DNA of 64,000 bases from Flavobacterium hiemivividum (lineage in GTDB: Bacteria; Bacteroidota; Bacteroidia; Flavobacteriales; Flavobacteriaceae): assembly GCF_004349145.1 (NCBI RefSeq), contig NZ_SMFO01000002.1:1-64000 (forward strand), read 5' to 3'. Below, piece after piece: positions 25,543 to 34,243 of this stretch. The notes under the pieces were generated by a model, which was not told the DNA's origin, did not search any database, and worked only from the letters and a program-made list of their open reading frames with translations. A program made the translations under genes and the position numbers. Positions within the stretch are counted from its first letter, which is position 1. Each line of letters starts with the position of its first letter.

Positions 25543-26001
25543 TTATTTGTAGAGTTGAGTGTAGCCATAATTATGTGGCGTGTATGTGTTTTCAATATAC
25601 CATTCAACTTTTTCAATAAATTCACTTAATTGATTTTCAACATCCCAAAACCATTCTGAACCATAAGTAGAAAAATCATCTTTATAATTATCTTCTATAA
25701 GTCTTTGTTCTAGTTCGGTAGGATTCTTAATATTCCAACTTTTTATAATTCTAAAATCCGAAATTTCTTTGTTATAATATTTTAACCTTGTTTCTAAGTT
25801 TTTTGTAACACCAATTTTAAATATCTGGACTTTTTCTTTATCACATATAAGTGTATTTATCCCATATTTTGTATTAAAGATATCTGTTTTCTTTTCAGAA
25901 ATTAAATCAGAAGTTCCAATATAAAAAGTAGTTTTAGTGTCTTTTTGAATAGCTGAAGAAAGGCAATAATATTCGGGTAATTGTTTAATAATTTTGTTCA
26001 A
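25543..26001 (-). CDS. GIY-YIG-like (MUG113/T5orf172-type) protein
   Basis: 152 residues. FKIGVTKNLETRLKYYN (about 85-101), followed by the segment ELEQRLIEDNYKDDFSTYGS and EWFW, is the typical core of the T5orf172/MUG113 branch of GIY-YIG folds: IG strand, conserved R, and a glutamate-bearing helix. The first strand is FYIGTSDLI, so it begins unusually early. It is the last gene of the leftward defence run, 50 bp after the second small paralog. A nuclease effector role is possible; an independent gene is equally possible given the gap. Confidence 0.65.
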   Translation of the reverse strand: MNKIIKQLPEYYCLSSAIQKDTKTTFYIGTSDLISEKKTDIFNTKYGINTLICDKEKVQIFKIGVTKNLETRLKYYNKEISDFRIIKSWNIKNPTELEQRLIEDNYKDDFSTYGSEWFWDVENQLSEFIEKVEWYIENTYTPHNYGYTQLYK

Positions 26002-26051
26002 AATATTTGAAATTTAAATAATTTTCTAATCAAATTTTTAAATAAAGATTT

Positions 26052-26291
26052 TTATTCTTCTATATTTTTGTTTTTTCTTTCATCCATATTTGCTACTGTG
26101 TTTGCCGTAAGTCGAGCCATTTCATTAATAGTGTGAAAATTAACTCTGTTATTTGGAGCCATACGTGCATTTAGTAGCCCTTTAACAGATTTCTTAGATT
26201 CGATGCTAAATTTTACTATTCCTAATCTCATTTTTTCGGAAAGCAGATTTATGTTATGCTCGAAATCTTTTCTGCTTTTGATTTGTGACAT
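26052..26291 (-). CDS. Small paralogous protein B after the protease-STAND gene
   Basis: 79 residues, clearly paralogous to the neighbour at 26294. The shared pattern is RKDFEHNINLLSEKM / RKEFEKHLYILAESI, then K-x-K-G-L-x-N, then a second helix with ARLTANTVANM / VRLLANTVTNM. It is helical, charged and cytosolic, with no known motif. It starts 2 bp after the previous stop, so co-expression is very likely. A tandem pair downstream of an AVAST-type gene suggests an accessory, sensor or antitoxin-like role, but this is inference. Confidence 0.75.
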   Translation of the reverse strand: MSQIKSRKDFEHNINLLSEKMRLGIVKFSIESKKSVKGLLNARMAPNNRVNFHTINEMARLTANTVANMDERKNKNIEE

Positions 26292-26293
26292 AT

Positions 26294-26536
26294 TTATTTA
26301 TTTAATTTAGATTCATTTTTTTTCATTTGCTCCATATTTGTAACTGTGTTGGCTAAGAGCCTTACTGATTCATCAACTGTTTTAAAATCAATTCTTTTAT
26401 TTGATGATTTTTTAACATTCATCAAACCTTTTGCAGATCGAAAACTGCCTGAAATGTGAAATTTTCCCTTTTCAATACTTTCAGCTAAAATATAGAGATG
26501 CTTTTCAAATTCTTTCCTGTTTTTTGGTGTTTTCAT
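26294..26536 (-). CDS. Small paralogous protein A after the protease-STAND gene
   Basis: 80 residues. MKTPKNRKEFEKHLYILAES, then SFRSAKGLMNVKKSSNKRID and VDESVRLLANTVTNMEQ. It overlaps the stop of the STAND gene by 4 bp (ATGA), a sign of translational coupling. It is paralogous to the gene at 26052 across its full length, indicating a local duplication. The size fits the small third component I recall for AVAST type I operons, but I cannot confirm homology. Confidence 0.75.
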   Translation of the reverse strand: MKTPKNRKEFEKHLYILAESIEKGKFHISGSFRSAKGLMNVKKSSNKRIDFKTVDESVRLLANTVTNMEQMKKNESKLNK

Positions 26537-29500
26537 AACTCTATTATTCTTTTTTCTAAAACATCAATAATTACTCTTTGATAACCATAATTTAAGTACC
26601 AAACGAGTTTATATTTATCTTTTATTTCTTCCAAATATTTTTTTGGAATTGTAATATAATTTCCAGTTTTTAATACTTGCCCATTCCTTTTTTGTTCCCA
26701 ATTTCTTCCTTTTCGCCAGTACACTGTTTTAATTTCTCCTATAGCTTCTGGAGAAAAAATTTTGGAAATACTCTCCAATAAATGTGATGGTACTTTATCA
26801 CTACCAGTAACAATAGTGTAACTGGATTTTATAATAAGAGGTATTATATCTTCATCATCTTGTTCAATTTCAATATTTGGATAATCATTATCTGGAAATT
26901 GTAACCAAGGATAAGAATGGTCACCATTATTGTATTTTTCAAGATGAATTAAATAAGCTGTAAACTCATAATTGTTATTTTTTAGATTCTCTTTAAAGAA
27001 ATAATGCAAGTAAACCTCGTCATCATTTCTAAATAAATTATCAATTATTACAGATTTATTTTTGAATATATTTTTAATACAGCTATTTATTTTTTCATAA
27101 TCAATTTTATCTAATTTCAATTGGTTTTCTGGAAATGTGGGTTGGTAAAACCTTAAAATTGTTGCTACTTTTTTTCTATTCTCAAACGAAACACAATTTG
27201 TTACCGAAACATTTAAGCAATATCTCAAAATATTTTCAAAGTCTGAAATTATATCTATATCATTGAAATTATTAAAACTTCGTTCTATATATTCATTGGC
27301 TTTTATGCAATCCTCTATACTTAATGGGCAGTTAGATTTAATCTCTTTTATGATATTGACACAAAAATCTTTATTTAGAATTTCTAATTCATTTAGGTTA
27401 AAAATATAATCCTCAATTGAATCTAAATATTCTTCTTCTAAAATAACTTCGCTATTCCCGCTCTTTACATTTAAGAATTGTGAATCAAATTCTTTTATCC
27501 AAGGAATTACATCATCAATGTCTTTACTTTTTATAGTTTCTAATGATTCCATAATTGCATTTCTAATCATAAAATGCTTTATATTCAATATCTCAAGTTT
27601 GTCTTCTTCTAAACAGATTTTGAATTGTTCCCAAAAAAGATGAGCATCTAAATCAGCAATTTGGTGAATTATAGAAGCTGATAGTTCTTTTGAAATTTTA
27701 TATCCTTCAGAAAGCAATTCTTTTACGAGAGCCGGGATTACTTTGTTTGGTTCTATTGTTGCTAACCAAGTTAAAAGTTCTATTGTTCTGTTTTTTATTA
27801 TTAATGAAGGATGATTTAGAAACCAAATAATAAATTCTAGAAGAACATCTTCTTGTTGATTTATTGTTCCGCCAAATTTTTCAATCCAATCATAATCTTC
27901 AATGATTGCTTTAGGTGTTCTCACCATAAAATCAATATGTTCGAGTACTACTGATAGAATTTTTTGCTTTTCTTCTTCATCCGAAATATTTTTAAGAATT
28001 TCAATTAGGTCATTAGCAATAACCCACTCTTGATAATATGGCTCGTTAATTAATAGCGGGCTGATATCTTTAATTAATTCCTCTGCTGTATTGTATGAAT
28101 CGGTTAATAAATCTCTTAAATCATTTATCTTATGTGAGTAACTTCTTGACCAAACGCTATAATTTTCGCTTTGGATATTTGATAATGATTCCACGATAAT
28201 CTTTCTAGCAGCTGATTTATTTTGAGTTGCTAATTTAATTTTTACTTCTTCTTTAGCGCTAATAAGTTTTTCTAGAGGATCCTTACTATTATTTTTAGTT
28301 TTATCAATGATTTCTTTTTTCGGCAAAGATTTTTTGAAATTAACACTTTCGTCATAACTGTTTAGTTTTTTGAAATTCTCAGTGCTCAATCCATTAAATA
28401 AATATTGCAAATATTCTGATATAAATTCTTCATCAACTTCTGCAATAATAAATCTATTTAGCCTTTTAAATATAGCGTCAAGTCTATCAGGATTATCATT
28501 TTCCGTATTGCTAATTATTGTTGATTGAATATTTGTGAATTTTGATAAATATCTTTCGTCTCCAGGAATAAATAACTCAGTTAATGCCCAAGCAAAAATT
28601 GAACTTTTACAGTCAATTCCTGATAATAGTTCCAATACACCCGATTGCTCTTCAATAGATCGGGCACCTAAATTATAGCCTTTTCCAAGCATAGGCATAT
28701 CAATAAGACTTGATTCTGCATTCTTAATAATTGTACCATAATCTGGTAAAAGTTGATACTTAAAATATTCTATTGATTGTCGCAATAATCCAACTTTAGC
28801 TAAATCGCCAATAAATTGTTCCTGTTGCTGTTTAACATATCGTTGAAAAGTCATTTCACCTGAAGCATTTTGAAGATGTGCAGCGAACTTTTTTAGATAA
28901 GAAAGATTACCATCTTTGGGTATAATATTAGATACTGTTGTATTAATTATACCTAGTTGGTCTTCTTTATACCAAGATGGTCCCATTGAAGTAGCAATCA
29001 TTTCCTTAAAAACTTCAATAGCTTTGTCCTCATTGTCAATTTGAGCATATATCTCGACTAATCTTAGCAAATATTCATTCCGTTCCCATCTATTTTCCAC
29101 TGTTTTAATTACATAATCCTCTAAAACTCTTGTGATATTGTAAGCATTAATATTTTGACTTAGATTCTTTGATAGGTGTCTTGCAATTGTAAAAAGTGAA
29201 TCAATATAACCTTCTGAATATAGTCCAAGTTGATAGTTTTTCTTGTCTATAATTGGTTGAATAAATGCAGTTATCTCATTTGGGAAATAATCAACCAAAA
29301 AGTTTATAAGCTTTGTGTAAATTACGGGTAAAGTAACTTCGGGTAATCCGTAACTTCTTTCCCAATGTATTCTATGTTTTAATGGGAATTCAAGTGCTTT
29401 AATAAAAGAAATTAAGTTTCCTTTTAAATTTATGATTTGATCAAGTTTGTTTTCGGCTTTTAGACGATTTGCTTTTCCGGATAAGAACCATAAATATTCA

Positions 29501-32325
29501 AATTTCTTTTTTAAATCGCTTTCCCAATTATTATAATTAATATTTGAAATGGCCGGATATGCATTTTTTGAATCGCAATACCCCATACTTTCGGCATAAA
29601 GAGTAAATGAATGGATAGATAAATGATTTAAATCTACACCATTTTCAGTACGTAAATCAAAATCTATTTTTTCTTTAAATTTTTCATTTATGAGTTTTTC
29701 AGTTAAATCAATTCTTTTAGAATCTTCTATTAGTACAGGAATTATAAAACTATTATAATCAGTATGCGTACCGTATTTTTCAATAACATACTCTAAATCC
29801 AATATCCATTCTTGAATACTACCACTTTTACTTCTAATAGGGCTCTTTTTTTGAAAATCTGTTGCTTTAAGGATACTTAATGCTATAAAACCACTGATTC
29901 TGTTATCAAATTTAAAATCGGTATTTTCTTCAAGCCATTTGGTAGAAGGAGGAAAGTTATGGCGCCATATACAATACCCCGTTTGATTTGAACCAACTTC
30001 GTCTTTAAATTGGAATATTATTTCTTCGCTGTTACCATTTTTTATGATTTCATTTAATATTATTTTTTTAATATGTTGAAATTCAAGAAAAGCTTCTTTT
30101 GGGTTTACATTGGATGATAAAGTTACCGCATTAAATTTTAGATGAACATATCTATTAAAAGTTTCACTATCATATCCTACTTCCAAAATATTATTACAAG
30201 TTTTGATAATAGCCGCTAACAAACCTTTAGCTTCATTATCATATTCGTATTCATAAAACATTTGTAGTAAGTATAAAGCATCACCGTCTGAGACTGTCAA
30301 TGAGTTATTCCTAACAACATATCTTAATGCTTCCTCTGGCTTTTTCAAAGCTAATAAAGCATTTATTAAATAGGTAGCATTTTCGTCGAAGAGAATGTTA
30401 TATCTGAAGTTTACTCTTTGAGATAAAAGTAATAATGCAATAACTTTATGTGCAATGCCATATTCAGCAGCAATTCCAATTATTTTAAGTATATCTACCA
30501 ATACGATATCTGGATTCACACTATATAAAGCACAGTTGTCTATCCAATCTTGATTACACTCATCTATCGAAATCCTTTTATTCCTTTCATTCCCTTTAGA
30601 AAGATGATAGATTCTTTCAGATATTGAGAAATAAGTGTCTGATTTTGAAAGACAATAAGTAGCAATATTATCATTAATGTTTTGATTGTGTATTTCTGTT
30701 TCGGTATTTATAAAATCGGAAAATGAAGTATGATAAATACTTAATTTCTCTTCATTTTTAAGTAGGTGTTCTATTTTTCTGAAAGCTTCAATAAATGCTG
30801 ACTGACTTGATTTCGGCAATAACTCATATAGAATTTCTTTTTCAATAGGTAATCTTACTCTTGAAAGTGTTGATGCAATCCAAATTTCATCACTTTTACC
30901 ATTAAATTTATTCCAAACATTTCTATAATAGATATCTATTTGACCTGCAATTGAAGGTATAGAGTCTATCCAATTGTCTAATTCTGTACTATCATCCGAT
31001 TCAATTATATATTGGGTTAGATATCTTAAATAGAGCGGATGCCCTTCTGATTTATAAGCCAATTTAGAAATTTGAGATGCAGTCAAACCTTTACCATTCA
31101 GTTTCTCTTCTAAAAATGTTTCTGTATTCCTAAATGTTAATGGAGTTACTTTTATTTCATCATTATCAGAAATTATTGCCTGTAAATTTGTAGGCAAAAC
31201 TATTTTTGAAGTACAGCTAAAAATGACCTTTATATTTGACGGTAAATTTAAAGGTAAAACAGAAAGAAAATTATTAATTACTTCTTGTTTCACATCGTCT
31301 AATCCATCTATTATTAAAAATCCAATATTACGTGTACTTATATAATGTTCACTCAATCTAACTAATCCACTGTGTATTAACAGCAATCGGTCATTTATTG
31401 ATTTGTCAGATTTTGCGGGTGGTTGATTAAATAATATTCTATTATATACTTCTTCAACCCAATTCATAAAATAATCGGGAGTAGCTCGAATTTCAGTGGG
31501 TATTTTATCAATTTTAGGAACTTTGACAAAGTATCTGTTTACTACTACGTTTTCCTTATTATCGAACTCAAATTGTGCAGCAATGGTTGTTTTTCCAGAA
31601 CCAGGATTACCACTAATTAAGAAATAATTACTATTAGTTTGTAAATTGATTACTTTATTGATATTATCAAATACTTCTGTGTTAACTGTTGTATCGCTAA
31701 TATCAGTTTCAATTGACGGAGGGATTTTTCCTTTAATTTCTTGTTTTGCTTTAATTCCATTTTTAGCCAAAACTTCAAAGATGCTTTTTATGCTTGTTGC
31801 ACCCAAAGTACCTGTAAGATCGTAACCAATGACACCCATTACTTTGCTTCCAATAACTAAAGGAGCACCGGATAATCCTTCAAAACTATTTACATTTACA
31901 TACTGTTCACACTCTAAATCAATATCCCATTTGGTGTCTTCATTTACACGTGATACTTTTCCGTTATATTTGCCACCAGAAGTAATCCTTTCATTAATAA
32001 ACCCAAATGTTTCCCATTCCTCATTGTATGCTATTTCATCTGCAATTAATGGAAGCCCTAAAATGTCATTTAAGCTTGAATTTATTTTAATTATTGCCAC
32101 ATCTTTACTGGTAATTCGCTGAATAACAATTGCCGGAATTGTAGTTTCTTTAATATCGAGGTTTATTTCCTGCTCATCTGATTCACTTATATTGTGGTCG
32201 GCAGTTAATAAATATTGTTCGTCAGAATCTGTATTAATAAAAAATGCAGTTCCCGTTTTTGTACCACAAGTAATACTAACAGTTGCTAATTCTATTTCTT
32301 TGAAATGCAAAATATTTTGTGTCAT
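26533..32325 (-). CDS. Trypsin-like protease-STAND NTPase (AVAST type I-like)
   Basis: 1,930 residues. An N-terminal S1-type protease (about 1-190) has a visible triad: His44 in LTADHN, Asp75 in SKDVAI and Ser152 in EGLSGAPL. A STAND/NACHT NTPase follows, with Walker A GNPGSGKT (239-246) and Walker B LIIDGLDD (337-344). The remaining 1,400 residues are helical, TPR-like repeats of the kind that sense phage proteins in Avs systems. Avs proteins oligomerise on ligand binding and switch on the N-terminal effector; here that would be proteolysis. It overlaps the MBL gene by 4 bp and the small paralog by 4 bp. Confidence 0.88.
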   Translation of the reverse strand: MTQNILHFKEIELATVSITCGTKTGTAFFINTDSDEQYLLTADHNISESDEQEINLDIKETTIPAIVIQRITSKDVAIIKINSSLNDILGLPLIADEIAYNEEWETFGFINERITSGGKYNGKVSRVNEDTKWDIDLECEQYVNVNSFEGLSGAPLVIGSKVMGVIGYDLTGTLGATSIKSIFEVLAKNGIKAKQEIKGKIPPSIETDISDTTVNTEVFDNINKVINLQTNSNYFLISGNPGSGKTTIAAQFEFDNKENVVVNRYFVKVPKIDKIPTEIRATPDYFMNWVEEVYNRILFNQPPAKSDKSINDRLLLIHSGLVRLSEHYISTRNIGFLIIDGLDDVKQEVINNFLSVLPLNLPSNIKVIFSCTSKIVLPTNLQAIISDNDEIKVTPLTFRNTETFLEEKLNGKGLTASQISKLAYKSEGHPLYLRYLTQYIIESDDSTELDNWIDSIPSIAGQIDIYYRNVWNKFNGKSDEIWIASTLSRVRLPIEKEILYELLPKSSQSAFIEAFRKIEHLLKNEEKLSIYHTSFSDFINTETEIHNQNINDNIATYCLSKSDTYFSISERIYHLSKGNERNKRISIDECNQDWIDNCALYSVNPDIVLVDILKIIGIAAEYGIAHKVIALLLLSQRVNFRYNILFDENATYLINALLALKKPEEALRYVVRNNSLTVSDGDALYLLQMFYEYEYDNEAKGLLAAIIKTCNNILEVGYDSETFNRYVHLKFNAVTLSSNVNPKEAFLEFQHIKKIILNEIIKNGNSEEIIFQFKDEVGSNQTGYCIWRHNFPPSTKWLEENTDFKFDNRISGFIALSILKATDFQKKSPIRSKSGSIQEWILDLEYVIEKYGTHTDYNSFIIPVLIEDSKRIDLTEKLINEKFKEKIDFDLRTENGVDLNHLSIHSFTLYAESMGYCDSKNAYPAISNINYNNWESDLKKKFEYLWFLSGKANRLKAENKLDQIINLKGNLISFIKALEFPLKHRIHWERSYGLPEVTLPVIYTKLINFLVDYFPNEITAFIQPIIDKKNYQLGLYSEGYIDSLFTIARHLSKNLSQNINAYNITRVLEDYVIKTVENRWERNEYLLRLVEIYAQIDNEDKAIEVFKEMIATSMGPSWYKEDQLGIINTTVSNIIPKDGNLSYLKKFAAHLQNASGEMTFQRYVKQQQEQFIGDLAKVGLLRQSIEYFKYQLLPDYGTIIKNAESSLIDMPMLGKGYNLGARSIEEQSGVLELLSGIDCKSSIFAWALTELFIPGDERYLSKFTNIQSTIISNTENDNPDRLDAIFKRLNRFIIAEVDEEFISEYLQYLFNGLSTENFKKLNSYDESVNFKKSLPKKEIIDKTKNNSKDPLEKLISAKEEVKIKLATQNKSAARKIIVESLSNIQSENYSVWSRSYSHKINDLRDLLTDSYNTAEELIKDISPLLINEPYYQEWVIANDLIEILKNISDEEEKQKILSVVLEHIDFMVRTPKAIIEDYDWIEKFGGTINQQEDVLLEFIIWFLNHPSLIIKNRTIELLTWLATIEPNKVIPALVKELLSEGYKISKELSASIIHQIADLDAHLFWEQFKICLEEDKLEILNIKHFMIRNAIMESLETIKSKDIDDVIPWIKEFDSQFLNVKSGNSEVILEEEYLDSIEDYIFNLNELEILNKDFCVNIIKEIKSNCPLSIEDCIKANEYIERSFNNFNDIDIISDFENILRYCLNVSVTNCVSFENRKKVATILRFYQPTFPENQLKLDKIDYEKINSCIKNIFKNKSVIIDNLFRNDDEVYLHYFFKENLKNNNYEFTAYLIHLEKYNNGDHSYPWLQFPDNDYPNIEIEQDDEDIIPLIIKSSYTIVTGSDKVPSHLLESISKIFSPEAIGEIKTVYWRKGRNWEQKRNGQVLKTGNYITIPKKYLEEIKDKYKLVWYLNYGYQRVIIDVLEKRIIEL

Positions 32326-33536
32326 ACGTTTATTTTATAGTTATCTTGATTAAGATAATGAATGGAATAATTATAAGTTTTCATCCAATCTTCGTTATTA
32401 AAATATTCAGAATTTAATGTTTTATAATTAAAAAATAGTTTTCTTTCAAATTCAGATTTTCTACCCACTATATGTGCGATAGTTTCTTTATCTGGATGAT
32501 TATGTTTGTTGCCATTTGTTGAAAAGATATGAACCTTGGAATCTATTTTCTCTAAAAGGTCAAGACTAATATTATTAAAGCTACCATGATGAGAAACTTT
32601 AATACTATCAAAATTGATTATTCCTTCCGGTTGATATTCTAAAAGTGATTTTAAAATAAGTCCGGGATGCGAGTCAGCTAAAAAAAGTAATTTTTTTTCT
32701 TTTATTTTTAAAATGAAAGAAATTGAACTTCCATTAGTAGGTGTTTTATCTTCGATTGGGACTGATGCTAATAATTCTTTGATTTGCATTTTATTTGAAG
32801 ATATAGCTTGAATACCTTTTGCTTGACTTTCTTTTACCCAAGTTAAAAGCATTTCAAATGCGTCATCATATAATTCCCCATCTTCTTTGGAATATTTCAA
32901 ATCATATTTTGTTAATTCACTATCCCATAATGTTTTTAAATTGTCTAATTTTTCCTTGTTTGGTGATAATAGGATTATTTGGGAGTCAATATCAATGTTT
33001 ACTATCTGCTTATTTTCTATGCAAACGGCTTTTTTATTGAAATCATTATTCCAACTATAATCTCCTTTTAACAACAATGCACCTAAAGTTGTGCCTTGTT
33101 CTGCGCTAATTTGGTTTTCACCATTTTTTGGTTCATTATTGAAATAACCTCTTGATAAAATCTTCTTTAATATTTTTTCATTTTTATTTGAAATATCCTC
33201 TTCCTTTTCAGAATCATTGGATAAATGTCTAAAAGTATTATGCCAAACCTCTTTAATTTCAATGAATTTTTTCTGATTATCTTTTAATAAAGGTAATGCT
33301 CCCCATATATGGTCAGAATCAATATGAGTTATTATTAATTTTTCTAAACATTCTCCATTATTTGCTATTTCAACCAATTCTTTTTTTATGAAAGTATTGT
33401 AAGTTCTAACGTACCCACAGTCAATTAATATATGTTTCTTTTCATTTGGACCATAACTGACTAATATACTGTCACCATTTAAAGCAGGGAAAATATTTAG
33501 GGTTATTGAAAATAAACTGTTCATTTGATGTGTCAA
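32322..33536 (-). CDS. Metallo-beta-lactamase-fold hydrolase (ComEC-like), AVAST type I-like partner
   Basis: 404 residues. The metal motif is THIDSDHIWG (residues 70-79, HxDxDH). KVSHHGSFNN near residue 310 gives a further His pair, and NGNKHNHPDKETI the C-terminal His region seen in ComEC/Rec2-type MBL domains. No signal peptide and no membrane helices, so this is the free-standing cytosolic form. Translationally coupled to the protease-STAND gene. MBL plus protease-STAND is the composition I recall for AVAST type I; the enzyme may be a nuclease or phosphodiesterase effector. Confidence 0.85.
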   Translation of the reverse strand: MTHQMNSLFSITLNIFPALNGDSILVSYGPNEKKHILIDCGYVRTYNTFIKKELVEIANNGECLEKLIITHIDSDHIWGALPLLKDNQKKFIEIKEVWHNTFRHLSNDSEKEEDISNKNEKILKKILSRGYFNNEPKNGENQISAEQGTTLGALLLKGDYSWNNDFNKKAVCIENKQIVNIDIDSQIILLSPNKEKLDNLKTLWDSELTKYDLKYSKEDGELYDDAFEMLLTWVKESQAKGIQAISSNKMQIKELLASVPIEDKTPTNGSSISFILKIKEKKLLFLADSHPGLILKSLLEYQPEGIINFDSIKVSHHGSFNNISLDLLEKIDSKVHIFSTNGNKHNHPDKETIAHIVGRKSEFERKLFFNYKTLNSEYFNNEDWMKTYNYSIHYLNQDNYKINV

Positions 33537-33549
33537 GATATATTTACTA

Positions 33550-34242
33550 TTATATTTTTTCCAACTTCAACTTCCATCGCTGCCAATCAGGATTTATTTT
33601 TTCTAAAAGAGTATAAAACTTTTTGGAATGGTTTCTTTCGATTAGATGACATAGCTCGTGTATCATGACATATTCGATACATACAGTTGCCGCTTTAATT
33701 AATTCCGGATTGATGAGAATGTTTCCAGAAGAAGTATAACTACCCCATCTTTTTTTCATTCTCTTGATTTGTATTTCAGGTTTTTGGATGTTGTATTGAA
33801 CAAACTTTTGGAATGCTTCCTCATACACTTTTTCAAATACTTTTGTGGCTCTTTTGTAATACCATTCGGTGAGTAAATGTTTGATGTGTTCTTCTTCGTT
33901 CTTCTGAGAATACACCACTAAAAACCCTCCCTGGAGTTTTACTTTGTTTTCATCGGAAATTATTATTTTCAGAATATATTTTCTCCCCAAATAACTGTGT
34001 GTTTCTCCTGCTACATATTCTCGTTTTGGTGTTTCCGGAAGGAATTGTTCAAAGAATTTCTGTTGCGTTATTATCCATTTGGAACGTTTTGTAACAACAC
34101 GTTTTATATCTTCAAGTTGGCAATCCAAGGGTGCTTTGATTTGTACCGACGTATCCGGATGCACCTCAACGGCAATACTTTTTCTTTTTCTATTAGCAAT
34201 AGAAAATGTAATCTGTTTGGTTCCGTATTGTATGTGGTGCAT
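33550..34242 (-). CDS. YgjP-like M48-type metallopeptidase
   Basis: 230 residues from ATG 34242, one base after the hsdR stop. A TTG seven codons upstream (34263) is in frame but less likely. MHHIQYGTKQITFSIANRKR is the typical start of the YgjP/DUF45 family. RWGSYTSSGNILINPELI and the zinc motif HELCHLIERNH (HExxH, residues 195-199) are present. The family commonly travels with type I restriction genes, especially hsdR, as here. The role may be turnover or control of the restriction complex; the substrate is unknown. Confidence 0.9.
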   Translation of the reverse strand: MHHIQYGTKQITFSIANRKRKSIAVEVHPDTSVQIKAPLDCQLEDIKRVVTKRSKWIITQQKFFEQFLPETPKREYVAGETHSYLGRKYILKIIISDENKVKLQGGFLVVYSQKNEEEHIKHLLTEWYYKRATKVFEKVYEEAFQKFVQYNIQKPEIQIKRMKKRWGSYTSSGNILINPELIKAATVCIEYVMIHELCHLIERNHSKKFYTLLEKINPDWQRWKLKLEKI

Positions 34243-34243
34243 C

